In this document: one piece after another, positions 52,069 to 63,007 of the stretch
Layout: the number at the start of each line of letters is the position of its first letter
Numbering within the stretch: position 1 is the first letter of the stretch
NCBI RefSeq assembly: GCF_947581915.1
Contig: NZ_CANPWG010000058.1
Coordinates: forward strand, 37,839 to 101,838
DNA: 64,000 nucleotides
Source of the DNA: Candidatus Palauibacter scopulicola
Lineage (GTDB): Bacteria > Gemmatimonadota > Gemmatimonadetes > Palauibacterales > Palauibacteraceae
Direction of reading: 5' to 3'
Program-made: the position numbers and the translations under genes
The notes under the pieces: model-generated
Told to the model about the DNA's origin: nothing
The model's input: only the letters and a program-made list of their open reading frames with translations
Database searches by the model: none

Positions 52069-52821
52069 GTGGCGGGCCATTCGAAGTGGTCGAAGATCAA
52101 GCGCCAGAAGGCGGTGACCGACCAGGCGAAGGGGAAGCTCTTCTCCAAGCTCGGTCGCGAAATCGCCGTGGCGGCGCGGGAAGGCGGGGGAGACCCGGAC
52201 TTCAATCCGCGCCTGCGGACCGCGATCGACAATGCGAAGAGCCAGCGCATGCCGGCCGACAACATCGATCGCGCGGTGCGCCGCGGGACGGGGGACCTGC
52301 CGGGCGCGAGCTTCGAGGAGGTCACGCACGAGGGCTACGCGCCGGGCGGGGCGGCGCTTTTCCTCGAGTGCCTGACGGACAACCCCCGCCGCACGCTGGC
52401 CGAACTCCGGCATCTGCTCGACAAGCGGGGCGGCAACCTGGGCCAGAGCGGCTCCGTGGCGTGGATGTTCGAGCGCAAGGGCCAGATCCTCGTGTCCGCC
52501 GACGAGTGCGACGAGGACGAGGCGCTCGACGCGGCGCTCGAGGCGGGGGCGGAGAACTTCGAGTCCGAGGACGGGATGTACGTGGTGACGACGACCGCGC
52601 CCGACTTCCACGACGTCCTGGGCGCGATGCGCGACGCCGGCCTTCCGGTCGAGGAGGCGGAACTCGCGATGGTGCCCAGCAACACGGTGAAACTGGAGGG
52701 GCGCGACGCGGAGAAGGTGCTCGCCGTGCTGCACGCGCTCGACGAGCACGACGACGTGCTGAAGGTGAACACGAACGTGGATCTGGAGGAGGCGGAGGGG
52801 GCGGGCCGAGCGGCCCCATGA
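52069..52821 (+). CDS. YebC/PmpR family protein (TACO1-like)
   Basis: A 250-residue protein with the family signature AGHSKWSKIKRQKAVTDQAK. Domains are complete (GVPADNI-type loop: QRMPADNIDRAVRRGTG; APGGAALFLECLTDN; QSGSVAWMFERKGQI). The family is described as a transcriptional regulator and, more recently, as a ribosome-associated factor that helps poly-proline translation. GTG 52069. Its stop overlaps the ruvC ATG, and a YebC-ruvC neighbourhood is common in bacteria. Confidence 0.94.
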   Translation: MAGHSKWSKIKRQKAVTDQAKGKLFSKLGREIAVAAREGGGDPDFNPRLRTAIDNAKSQRMPADNIDRAVRRGTGDLPGASFEEVTHEGYAPGGAALFLECLTDNPRRTLAELRHLLDKRGGNLGQSGSVAWMFERKGQILVSADECDEDEALDAALEAGAENFESEDGMYVVTTTAPDFHDVLGAMRDAGLPVEEAELAMVPSNTVKLEGRDAEKVLAVLHALDEHDDVLKVNTNVDLEEAEGAGRAAP

Positions 52822-53300
52822 AGGTCCTGGGCGTCGACCCGGGCACGCGGGCGACCGGATACGGCCTCGTCGAAGGGCGCCGCCCCGGAGGGCCCGCGCA
52901 TCGCCTCATCGAGTGCGGCGTCGTGCGGCCGCGGGGAGAGGACCTCCCCCAGCGCCTCGTGGACATCCACACCGCGGCGCTCGAACTCATCGACCGGCTC
53001 GAGCCGACGTGCGTCGCGGTCGAGAGCGCCTTTCACGGGCGGAACGCGCGCACGGCGCTCGTCCTCGGGCACGCGCGGGGCGTCCTCGTGCTCGCGGCGG
53101 CGCTGCGGGGCCTGCCGGTGCATGAGTACGCGCCGCGCGAGGTGAAGAAGCGCGTCGTGGGGACGGGCGCCGCGAGCAAGGAGCAGGTCGGCTTCATGGT
53201 CAAGCACCATCTGCGGCTCGGCGAGCCGCCGCGTCCGGCGGATGCGGCGGACGGCTGCGCGGTCGCGCTCTGTCACCTCCTCGGCGGGCCGATCCGGTGA
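52818..53300 (+). CDS. ruvC: Holliday junction endodeoxyribonuclease RuvC
   Basis: A 160-residue resolvase. Acidic catalytic residues Asp7 (GVDPGT), Glu69 (VESAF), Asp142 and Asp145 ([11 protein letters not shown]) are all present. Normal family length. ATGA overlap with YebC at its start and GTGA overlap with ruvA at its end show tight translational coupling of the complex. Confidence 0.95.
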   Translation: MKVLGVDPGTRATGYGLVEGRRPGGPAHRLIECGVVRPRGEDLPQRLVDIHTAALELIDRLEPTCVAVESAFHGRNARTALVLGHARGVLVLAAALRGLPVHEYAPREVKKRVVGTGAASKEQVGFMVKHHLRLGEPPRPADAADGCAVALCHLLGGPIR

Positions 53301-53896
53301 TCCGGCGCCTCCGGGGCGAACTCGTCGGGCGTGCCGAGGGCCTCATCGAGGTCCTCACGGGCGACGGCGTCGGCTACGAGGTCGGCGTGCCGCTCGGGCT
53401 CGCCAGCCGGCTGCCGCCCGAGGGCTCCGAGGTCGAACTGCACACCGTCCTCGTCGTGCGCGACGACGCCTTCGAGCTGTTCGGCTTCGAGACCGCCCGC
53501 GACCGCGAACTCTTCCAGCGGCTCCGCGTCCCGAGCGGGGTGGGCCCCCGGCTCGCGCTCGCGATCCTCGGGGCGCTGCGGCCCGAACGCGTCGTGCGCG
53601 CGATCCGGGCCAAGGACCACCGCACGCTCCAGACGGTGAGCGGCGTGGGCAAGAAGACCGCCGAGCGCATCGTGATCGAACTCACGGACAAGCTCGACGA
53701 CCTCGGCGACATGGGAGACGACCCCGTGTCCGGCGATGGCGTCGCGGCGGCGGCCGTGCAGGCGCTGCGCGGCCTCGGCTACCCGCGCTCCCAGAGCGAG
53801 AAGGCCGTGAGCCGCGCTCTGCAGGGACTGGCGGAGGCCGGCGACCCCGACATCGGCGCCGAGGCCCTCGTGCGCCGCGCGCTCAGGCACGTATGA
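53297..53896 (+). CDS. ruvA: Holliday junction branch migration subunit RuvA
   Basis: A 199-residue tetrameric subunit binding the four-way junction. OB-fold N-terminus ([23 protein letters not shown]), helix-hairpin-helix motifs ([33 protein letters not shown]), and a C-terminal domain III that contacts RuvB. GTG start within the ruvC stop; its stop overlaps ruvB. Confidence 0.95.
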   Translation: MIRRLRGELVGRAEGLIEVLTGDGVGYEVGVPLGLASRLPPEGSEVELHTVLVVRDDAFELFGFETARDRELFQRLRVPSGVGPRLALAILGALRPERVVRAIRAKDHRTLQTVSGVGKKTAERIVIELTDKLDDLGDMGDDPVSGDGVAAAAVQALRGLGYPRSQSEKAVSRALQGLAEAGDPDIGAEALVRRALRHV

Positions 53897-55024
53897 CGGC
53901 GCCGGGGCCGCCGGGCCGGTCCGGCGACACGCGGAACGCGGGCGACGCGGGCGAAGCGGGCGGCCCCGGCGGCGCGGCCCGTCCGCGCACGGAGATCACG
54001 ACGCCCGAGGCGGTCGACAGCGACGAGCGTCCGGACGCCTCGCTGCGCCCGCAGCGGCTCGACGAGTTCATCGGCCAGGCGCGGGTCAAGGAGAGCCTCT
54101 CCGTCTTCGTGGAGGCGGCGCTCGGCCGCGAGGAGGCGCTCGACCACACCCTCTTCTACGGCCCGCCGGGCCTCGGCAAGACGACGCTCGCCCTCCTCCT
54201 CGCCGGGGAGCTCGGCGTCGGGATCAAGCTCACGTCCGGCCCCGTGCTCGAGAAGCCGGGCGATCTCGCCGGCCTGCTCACGAACCTCCCGCCGCGCGGG
54301 ATCCTCTTCATCGACGAGATCCACCGCCTCCGGCCCGTCATCGAGGAGTTCCTCTATCCGGCGATGGAGGACTACCGCATCGAGATCCGGCTCGGCGACG
54401 GACCGCGCGTGGAGACCTTCTCGATGAAGCTCGAGCGCTTCACGCTCGTGGGCGCGACGACCCGTTTCGGGCTCCTGACCGCCCCCATGCGCGCGCGTTT
54501 CGGCGTCGTCGAGCGCCTCGGCTACTACCCGCCGGAGGAACTCGCGCGCATCGTCACCCGCTCCGCGAGTCTCCTCGACATCCCGATCACGCCCGGCGGG
54601 GCGGAGGAGATCGCCCGCCGCGCGCGCGGCACCCCCCGGATCGCGAACCGCCTCCTGCGCCGCGTCCGCGACTACGCGCAGGTGCGGAGCGAGGGCACGA
54701 TCGACTCCGCGACGGCGGAGAAGGGGCTCACGCTGCTCAACGTCGACGAGTACGGCCTCGACGAGATGGACGCGCGCGTCCTGAAGGCGATCATCGAGAC
54801 CTTCGAGGGCGGGCCGGTGGGGCTCGCCTCGCTGGCGGTCGCGGTGGGCGAGGACGCGGGGACGCTCGAGGAGGTCTACGAGCCGTATCTGATCCAGAAC
54901 GGGTACATGCAGCGCACGGCGCGCGGCCGCGTGGCCACCCGGAAGGCGTACGAGCGCTTCGGTTACGCCCTCCCGAGCGACCGGGAAGGGTCGGAGGGCG
55001 GGGCACAGGGTGCGCTGTTCGGCG

Positions 55025-55035
<11 letters not shown>
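53893..55035 (+). CDS. ruvB: Holliday junction branch migration helicase RuvB
   Basis: A 380-residue AAA+ motor. Walker [10 protein letters not shown] is at residues 90-98, Walker B FIDEIHRL follows, then [18 protein letters not shown] with the sensor region. The N-terminus carries about 45 extra residues, Gly/Ala-rich and probably disordered ([18 protein letters not shown]), before the conserved [15 protein letters not shown] 53893 overlaps the ruvA stop; its 3' end overlaps queA by 11 nt. Confidence 0.95.
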
Positions 55036-57658
<2,623 letters not shown>

Positions 57659-57691
57659 CAGTCCCTCCCTCCGTGCTCGCGTGACCCGGCC

Positions 57692-58186
57692 GTGATCCTC
57701 GACATCCGCCTCTTCGGAGACCCCGTCCTGCGGGAGAAGTGCGCCCCCGTGGCGGAGATCGACGATGAGGTGCGCCGGCTCGCCGCCGACATGCAGGAGA
57801 CGATGTACGACGCGGACGGCATCGGCCTCGCGGCGCCGCAGGTGGGGGTGCCGATCCGCCTCTTCGTGTACGACGTGCGCCAGGAGGGGATCTCGCCCGG
57901 CGTTCTCGTGAACCCCGAGATCGTCGAGGAGGAGGGCGCGGTGAAGGAGGAGGAGGGGTGCCTCAGCATCCCCGGGCTGTCGGAGACCGTCGAGCGCAGC
58001 GAGTCCATCGTCGCGCGCGGCCTCGGGCTCGACGGCGAGCCGGTGGAGATCCGCGCCGACGGCATCCTGAGCCGCTGCATTCAGCACGAGAGGGACCACC
58101 TGGACGGGATCCTCTTCCTGGACCGCGTGAGTCCGCTCAAGCGCAAGATCCTGCTCGCGAAGTGGCGGAAACAGGAGCGGGACTGA
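57692..58186 (+). CDS. def: Peptide deformylase
   Basis: A 164-residue metalloenzyme removing the formyl group from nascent Met. Motif I GIGLAAPQVG, motif II EGCLS with the metal-ligand Cys, and motif III QHERDHLDG (HExxH) are complete. GTG 57692 start. Followed by fmt, its functional counterpart, as in most bacteria. Confidence 0.96.
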   Translation: MILDIRLFGDPVLREKCAPVAEIDDEVRRLAADMQETMYDADGIGLAAPQVGVPIRLFVYDVRQEGISPGVLVNPEIVEEEGAVKEEEGCLSIPGLSETVERSESIVARGLGLDGEPVEIRADGILSRCIQHERDHLDGILFLDRVSPLKRKILLAKWRKQERD

Positions 58187-58202
58187 AGCGGCCGCGGGCG
58201 GC

Positions 58203-58234
58203 ATGAGGGTGCTCTTCCCATGAGGGTTCTGTTC
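58203..58234 (+). repeat. Near-exact tandem duplication of the fmt start region
   Basis: ATGAGGGTGCTCTTC (58203-58217) is repeated as ATGAGGGTTCTGTTC (58220-58234), 13 of 15 identical, period 17. The first ATG opens a six-codon mini-ORF (MRVLFP) ending at TGA 58221-58223, which overlaps the true fmt ATG as ATGA. It mirrors the duplication at 12541-12568. Confidence 0.85.
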
Positions 58235-59212
58235 TGGGGTACGCCGGAGTTCGGACTCCCGTCGCTGGAAGCGATGCGGGGGGCGGGGCACGACATCGTC
58301 GGCGTCGTCACGAACCCGGACCGGCCCGCCGGCCGGGGGAGGCGTCCGCGGACGAGTCCGGTGAAGGCGTGGGCGCTCGAGGCCGGCGTGCCCGTGCTGC
58401 AGCCCGAGCGTCCCGGCGACGAAGGCTTCCTCGCCGCCGCCCGCCGCCTGCGCCCCGACATCTCCGTCGTCGCGGCGTACGGCCGTCTCCTCCCGCCGGC
58501 GGCGCTGGACCTGCCGCCGCTCGGGTCGCTGAACGTGCACGCGTCGCTCCTGCCCGCGCTGCGCGGCGCGGCCCCCATCAACTGGGCCATCATCCGGGGG
58601 CACCGCGAGTCCGGGGTGAGCATCCAGCGCATGGTCCAGGCGCTCGACGCCGGCCCCGTGCTCGGGCGGACCCGCATCCCGATCCCGGCGGCGATGACGG
58701 CCGGTGAGCTGTACGCGGAGGCTGCGGAGGCGGGGGGAATGCGGCTCGTCGCCGTGCTCGACGACCTGGCGTCCGGGCGGGCGGTGGAGAGGCCGCAGGA
58801 CGACGCGCGCGCGACGTGGGCGCCGAAGCTCGACCGCGAGACCGCGCGCATCGACTGGTCGCTCCCCGCGGCCGAGGTCGCGAACTGGCTGCGCGGGTGC
58901 GACCCGTGGCCCGCCGCGTGGACCTCGCTGGCCGCGCCCGCCGCCCTCGCCGGGCTGACGCTGCAGTGCTTCGAGCCGGGCGTCGGCGGTCCCGGCGCGG
59001 ACGGCGGCGAGGCCGGAGGCGTGCACCCGGGCACGGAGCCGGGCGCAACGCCGGGCACGGTCGTTCGGGCCGATCCCGCGCGGGGACTGCGCGTCGCGAC
59101 GGGGGAGGGGACGATCGTCGTGGGCGCCGTGAAGCCGGCCGGCCGCCGCCGCATGAGCGCGGCCGAGTGGGTGCGGGGCCTCCCGGATGCGAAGGAGGTG
59201 CGCTTCGCCTGA
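58220..59212 (+). CDS. fmt: Methionyl-tRNA formyltransferase
   Basis: A 330-residue enzyme formylating initiator Met-tRNA. N-terminus VLFWGTPEFGLPSLEAM and the catalytic block SLNVHASLLPALRGAAPINW, with Asn, His and the later Asp in MVQALDAGPVLG, are conserved. The C-terminal OB-like domain contains a Gly/Ala-rich insertion (GGPGADGGEAGGVHPGTEPG). ATG 58220 is the true start; the ATG at 58203 leads to a mini-ORF. Confidence 0.95.
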   Translation: MRVLFWGTPEFGLPSLEAMRGAGHDIVGVVTNPDRPAGRGRRPRTSPVKAWALEAGVPVLQPERPGDEGFLAAARRLRPDISVVAAYGRLLPPAALDLPPLGSLNVHASLLPALRGAAPINWAIIRGHRESGVSIQRMVQALDAGPVLGRTRIPIPAAMTAGELYAEAAEAGGMRLVAVLDDLASGRAVERPQDDARATWAPKLDRETARIDWSLPAAEVANWLRGCDPWPAAWTSLAAPAALAGLTLQCFEPGVGGPGADGGEAGGVHPGTEPGATPGTVVRADPARGLRVATGEGTIVVGAVKPAGRRRMSAAEWVRGLPDAKEVRFA

Positions 59213-59891
59213 ATCGCGACTCCCGCGCCTGCACGTCCTCGTCTCGGAGGGGGAGCTGGGCGGCCTGGCGGCGGTCGAACGCGTGCTCGAGCGCGCGGCC
59301 CCCGTCGCGGTCCATCTGCGGGCCCCGATCGAGGCCCGCCGCCTGTTCGAAATCGCGGCCCGGCTCGCCCCCATCGCCTCCCGCGCCGGGAGTTGGCTCG
59401 TCGTGAACGGGCGGCCCGATGTGGCGCTGGCGGCGGGTGCCAGGGCCGTACAACTTGGGCGCACGGCGCTCGGGGTGGAGGAGACGCGCCGGGTGATCCG
59501 GGCGTGCGCGGGACGGCTCGCGGTCGGGGCTTCCGTGCACGATGCGGAGGGCGCGCTGCGCGCCGCCCGCGAGGGCGCCGACTACCTCGTGCTCGGCACG
59601 ATCTACGCGACGCCCTCGCACCCGGGGGTCGAGGGCAGCGGCCCCGCCGCCGTGTCCGCGGTCCGCCGCCGACTCGCCGCCCACCGGCTCGCCGCCCACC
59701 GGCCGCCCGCCCGGCGTCCGCCCCCGATCCTCGCGATCGGAGGCATGAACGCGGATCGGGTCGGGGAGGTGACGGAGGCGGGGGCGCACGGCATCGTGGT
59801 GGGGCGGGCCGTGTGGTCGGCGCCCGACCCGGCGCACGCCGCGCACGGCCTCGGCCGACAGCTCGCCCGGCTGCACCGGCGGGCTCGCTGA
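59187..59891 (+). CDS. thiE: Thiamine-phosphate synthase family protein (ThiE/TenI)
   Basis: A 234-residue TIM-barrel protein joining thiazole phosphate and HMP pyrophosphate. VLGTIYATPSHPG and AIGGMNADRVGEVTEAGAHG are the conserved phosphate loops, and LAVGASVHDAEGALRAAREG precedes them. ATG 59187 overlaps fmt by 26 nt; no better start exists downstream. An in-frame 15-bp tandem repeat duplicates LAAHR before the last strands. TenI-like non-catalytic members cannot be excluded, but thiS and thiG follow. Confidence 0.82.
   Translation: MRRRCASPESRLPRLHVLVSEGELGGLAAVERVLERAAPVAVHLRAPIEARRLFEIAARLAPIASRAGSWLVVNGRPDVALAAGARAVQLGRTALGVEETRRVIRACAGRLAVGASVHDAEGALRAAREGADYLVLGTIYATPSHPGVEGSGPAAVSAVRRRLAAHRLAAHRPPARRPPPILAIGGMNADRVGEVTEAGAHGIVVGRAVWSAPDPAHAAHGLGRQLARLHRRAR
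59673..59702 (+). repeat. 15-bp in-frame tandem repeat in thiE
   Basis: CTCGCCGCCCACCGG occurs at 59673-59687 and 59688-59702, encoding LAAHR twice. It lies in a loop-like, Arg/Pro-rich region before AIGGM, so it probably does not disturb the barrel. Confidence 0.9.
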
Positions 59892-59940
59892 CCTGGCGGC
59901 GACGCGCCGCCGGGAGGATCGCGGACCGGAAGCGGATTTC

Positions 59941-60150
59941 ATGGATATCATGCAGATACAGGTGAACGGACGGGAGCGGGACGTTCCCGCGGGAACGTCG
60001 GTCGCGGCATTGCTCCGGGATCTCGGACTCGATGGCCGCACCCTCGTCGTCGAACTGAACCGGCGGATCGTCCGTCCGCCCGAGATCGAGAGCGCGCGGC
60101 TGGAAGCGGGGGACCGCGTCGAACTCGTCCATTTCGTGGGAGGCGGCTGA
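59941..60150 (+). CDS. thiS: Sulfur carrier protein ThiS
   Basis: A 69-residue ubiquitin-like sulfur carrier ending in Gly-Gly (HFVGGG), the C-terminus that is thiocarboxylated to donate sulfur for thiazole formation. Middle segments TSVAALLRDLGLDGRTLVVE and NRRIVRPPEI match ThiS. ATG 59941 has GGAAGCGG upstream; an in-frame ATG at 59950 would also give a normal ThiS. Copy 4 of the palindrome lies within it. Confidence 0.93.
   Translation: MDIMQIQVNGRERDVPAGTSVAALLRDLGLDGRTLVVELNRRIVRPPEIESARLEAGDRVELVHFVGGG
59981..59998. repeat. GTTCCCGCGGGAAC palindrome, copy 4 (18-bp form)
   Basis: ACGTTCCCGCGGGAACGT inside thiS, read in the frame GTT CCC GCG GGA (VPAG). Identical over 18 bp to the intergenic copy at 24433-24450. 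Confidence 0.9.
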
Positions 60151-60151
60151 G

Positions 60152-60928
60152 ATGGCTCCGCTCGAAATCGCCGGCCGCACCTTCGCTTCCCGGCTCATCG
60201 TCGGAACGGGGAAGTACCCGAGTCCCGGGATCATGCTCGAAGCGATCCGGGCCTCCGGCGCCGACATGGTCACCGTCGCGGTGCGCCGGGTCGACATCGA
60301 GAACCCGGACCGCGACGACATCCTCCGCACGCTGAGCCCGGACGAGTTCAGCCTCCTGCCGAACACCGCCGCCTGCTACAGCGCCGAGGAGGCGATCCGC
60401 GCGGCGCGGCTGGGGCGGGCGGCGGGCATGAGCGACTGGGTGAAGCTCGAAGTCATCGGCGACCCCGACACGCTCCTCCCGCACACCGAGGAGCTGATCG
60501 AGGCCACGCGCGTGCTCGTGGCCGAGGGCTTCGTCGTGCTCCCGTACACGAACGACGACCTCATCACGGCGCTGCGGCTCGAAGAGGCCGGGGCCGCCGC
60601 GGTGATGCCGCTCGCCTCGCCGATCGGGAGCGGCCTCGGGCTCCTCAACCCCCTCAACATCCGCATTATCAAGTCGCGCCTGTCCGTGCCGGTCATCGTC
60701 GACGCCGGCGTGGGCACCGCTTCGGACGCCTGCGCGACGATGGAGCAGGGGGTGGACGGGATTCTCATGAACACGGCGATCGCCGAGGCGGAGGATCCGG
60801 TGGAGATGGCCCGCGCCATGCGGTTGGCGGTGGAGGCCGGCCGGCGCGCATACGTGGCGGGCCGCATGCCCCGACGCGAATGGGCGGTGCCTTCGAGCCC
60901 GCTCGAGGGCGTGCCGCCGCCGGCTTGA
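60152..60928 (+). CDS. thiG: Thiazole synthase ThiG
   Basis: A 258-residue TIM-barrel enzyme forming the thiazole phosphate from DXP, dehydroglycine and ThiS thiocarboxylate. The Schiff-base Lys lies in DWVKLEVIGD; N-terminus SRLIVGTGKYPSPGIMLEAI and VIVDAGVGTASDACATMEQG are conserved. ATG 60152 directly follows the thiS stop. rsmB starts within its stop (TTGA). Confidence 0.95.
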   Translation: MAPLEIAGRTFASRLIVGTGKYPSPGIMLEAIRASGADMVTVAVRRVDIENPDRDDILRTLSPDEFSLLPNTAACYSAEEAIRAARLGRAAGMSDWVKLEVIGDPDTLLPHTEELIEATRVLVAEGFVVLPYTNDDLITALRLEEAGAAAVMPLASPIGSGLGLLNPLNIRIIKSRLSVPVIVDAGVGTASDACATMEQGVDGILMNTAIAEAEDPVEMARAMRLAVEAGRRAYVAGRMPRREWAVPSSPLEGVPPPA

Positions 60929-62199
60929 ACCCGCGCGCGGCGGCCCACCGGATCCTGGGCGAGGTGCGGCGGGGGACGCGTTCCGACCGAGCGGCGTCGC
61001 GCATCCTCCCGGCCGTGGACCCGGCCGACCGCGGACTCGCGCTGGACATCGCCTTCGGCTGCCTCCGACTGCGCGCCCGCCTCGACGCCTGGATCCGGGC
61101 CTGCGCGGACCGGCCGCCGGCCCGCATGGACCGCGCGGTGCGCGACTGGCTGCGCATCGGCGCGTACCAGTTGACGGAGTTGCGGACGCCGGACCACGCG
61201 GCGGTGGGCGAAACCGTCGGCGCGGCGCGGTCGGCGCTGGGGCGCGGCCGGGCTGGGTACGTGAACGCTGTGCTCCGCGCGCTCGCGAGGCGCCGCGACG
61301 CCGACCCCTTCCCCGATCCGGACGTGGATCCGGTGGGGCACCTGTGCTCCTGGGGCTCGCATCCGGAGTGGCTCGTCCGGCGGTGGCTGGCGCGCTGGGA
61401 GCCGGCGGACGTGCGGCGGCTCATCGAGCACCAGAACCGCCCGCCGGACGTCGTCGTGCGCATGCTGACGGGGGAAGAGCCGGCGCCGCCCGCCGGCGTG
61501 GAACTCGAGCCCATGCCCGGCTGGCCGCGCTCCTTCCGGCTCGAGAAGGGACTGCCGACGGCGGCGCTCTCCGGCCTGCGGGCCGTGATTCAGGACCCTG
61601 CGGCCTCCGCCGTGGTAGATTATGTGGGCGGCCCGCTCGGGGAGCCGGTGCTCGACGTGTGCGCGGCCCCGGGCACGAAGACCCTGGGGCTCGCCGCGGC
61701 GTACGGCGTGCCGGTCGTGGCGCTCGACATCTCGCACCGACGGCTGGCCCGCCTCGGCGCGCCGGCCCGCCGGCTCGAGCTGCCGGTGAGCGCGGCCGTC
61801 GCCGACGCGCGGCGGCTTCCGGTCGCCGAGGCCGGGACCGTGCTGGCCGACGTGCCCTGCACCGGCACCGGCGTACTGCGGCGGCGGGCCGACGCCCGCT
61901 GGCGGCTCGGAGAGCGCGGCCTCGACGACCTCGTGGCCCTGCAGCGCGAGATCGTGGACGCGTGCGCCGCGGCCGTGAGACCGGGCGGGCTGCTCGTGTA
62001 CAGCACGTGCTCGCTCGAACGCGAGGAGAACGAGGAACAGGTGGACGCCTTCCTGGACCGCAGGCCCGACTACCGGCGCGAGCCGCCCGCCGAGGGCGCG
62101 CGCGGCGATTGCACGACGCCGCGCGGCGACCTCTTCGTGCGGCCGTGGCTCACCGGCACGGACGGCGCCTACGCGGCGCGTCTGCGGCGGATCGCGTGA
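60925..62199 (+). CDS. rsmB: 16S rRNA (cytosine-C5) methyltransferase RsmB/Sun-like
   Basis: A 424-residue SAM enzyme methylating C967-type positions in 16S rRNA. NusB-like N-terminal helices (NPRAAAHRILGEVRRGTRSD) precede the catalytic domain: SAM loop LDVCAAPGTKT, the Pro-Cys motif ADVPCTGTGVLRRRADARWR, and the nucleophile Cys in YSTCSLEREENEEQ. TTG 60925 is chosen over an ATG at 60880 because it overlaps the thiG stop in the common TTGA form. Conserved next to fmt in many genomes; here thiESG is inserted between them. Confidence 0.93.
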   Translation: MNPRAAAHRILGEVRRGTRSDRAASRILPAVDPADRGLALDIAFGCLRLRARLDAWIRACADRPPARMDRAVRDWLRIGAYQLTELRTPDHAAVGETVGAARSALGRGRAGYVNAVLRALARRRDADPFPDPDVDPVGHLCSWGSHPEWLVRRWLARWEPADVRRLIEHQNRPPDVVVRMLTGEEPAPPAGVELEPMPGWPRSFRLEKGLPTAALSGLRAVIQDPAASAVVDYVGGPLGEPVLDVCAAPGTKTLGLAAAYGVPVVALDISHRRLARLGAPARRLELPVSAAVADARRLPVAEAGTVLADVPCTGTGVLRRRADARWRLGERGLDDLVALQREIVDACAAAVRPGGLLVYSTCSLEREENEEQVDAFLDRRPDYRREPPAEGARGDCTTPRGDLFVRPWLTGTDGAYAARLRRIA

Positions 62200-62206
62200 C
62201 CGGCCC

Positions 62207-63007
62207 GTGAGACTCCTGCGCCTGGTCCTCCTCTTCGCCGCCATGTTCGGCATCGGCTACGCCTTCGCCGCGATCCGGCTCTTCCCGGCGGCGGAAGATC
62301 CGACCGATGTGGATTTCACCGAGATCCCGGACCTCACCGGCGCCTCCCTGGCCGAGGCCGGCGCACGCCTCTCCGCGCTGGGGCTCGTCTCCACCGATCA
62401 GGGCCGTCTCCACCACGGCGAGATTCCCGCCGGCGCCGTCGTCGCCCAGCGGCCGCTCCCCGGCCAGTTCGCCCGTGCCGGGGACACGATCGTGCTCACG
62501 ACGAGCGCCGGCATCGAAACGCGCCGCGTGCCCGATCTCGCCGGCCTTCCGGGCCGCGAAGCCGCGACCCTCCTGACCCGTCTCGGCTTCGACATCGATA
62601 TCGAGGAAACCGACGAGAGCACCGTCGCCGGCGCGATCCGCACCGAGCCGCCCGCCGGCACGAGCCTCCCTCTACCCGCCCGCGTCCGGCTCTTCGTCAG
62701 CCAGGGGAAGGCGATCGTCTCCGTTCCCGACCTTCACGGGCGCCACGTCGACGACCTCGCGCTCATCCTCGAGGAGGTCGACCTTCAGTTGGGCGCCATC
62801 CGCTACCAGGCCGAGGCCCCCGGGGTGCAGGGACGCGTCATCTTTCAGAGCCCGGACCCCGGCGCCGCCCTCCGGGGAGAGGGGTTCGTCTCCGTGATCG
62901 TGGCCGGGACGCCGCCCGACTCGGCCACCGCGGATCTCACCAGGGACGCCGTCCGCGACACGGTTCCCCCGACCCCCGGCAACGGGCAGGCGCCAGGAGA
63001 CGGCTGA
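62207..63007 (+). CDS. PASTA-domain membrane protein
   Basis: A 266-residue protein with an N-terminal membrane anchor (LLRLVLLFAAMFGIGYAFAA) and three PASTA repeats (PDLTGASLAEAGARLSALGL, PDLAGLPGREAATLLTRLGF, PDLHGRHVDDLALILEEVDL). PASTA domains bind peptidoglycan fragments and beta-lactams. No kinase or transpeptidase domain is attached, so it is a stand-alone sensor or structural protein. GTG 62207. A PASTA gene after rsmB is a common arrangement, usually as part of a kinase. Confidence 0.86.
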   Translation: MRLLRLVLLFAAMFGIGYAFAAIRLFPAAEDPTDVDFTEIPDLTGASLAEAGARLSALGLVSTDQGRLHHGEIPAGAVVAQRPLPGQFARAGDTIVLTTSAGIETRRVPDLAGLPGREAATLLTRLGFDIDIEETDESTVAGAIRTEPPAGTSLPLPARVRLFVSQGKAIVSVPDLHGRHVDDLALILEEVDLQLGAIRYQAEAPGVQGRVIFQSPDPGAALRGEGFVSVIVAGTPPDSATADLTRDAVRDTVPPTPGNGQAPGDG

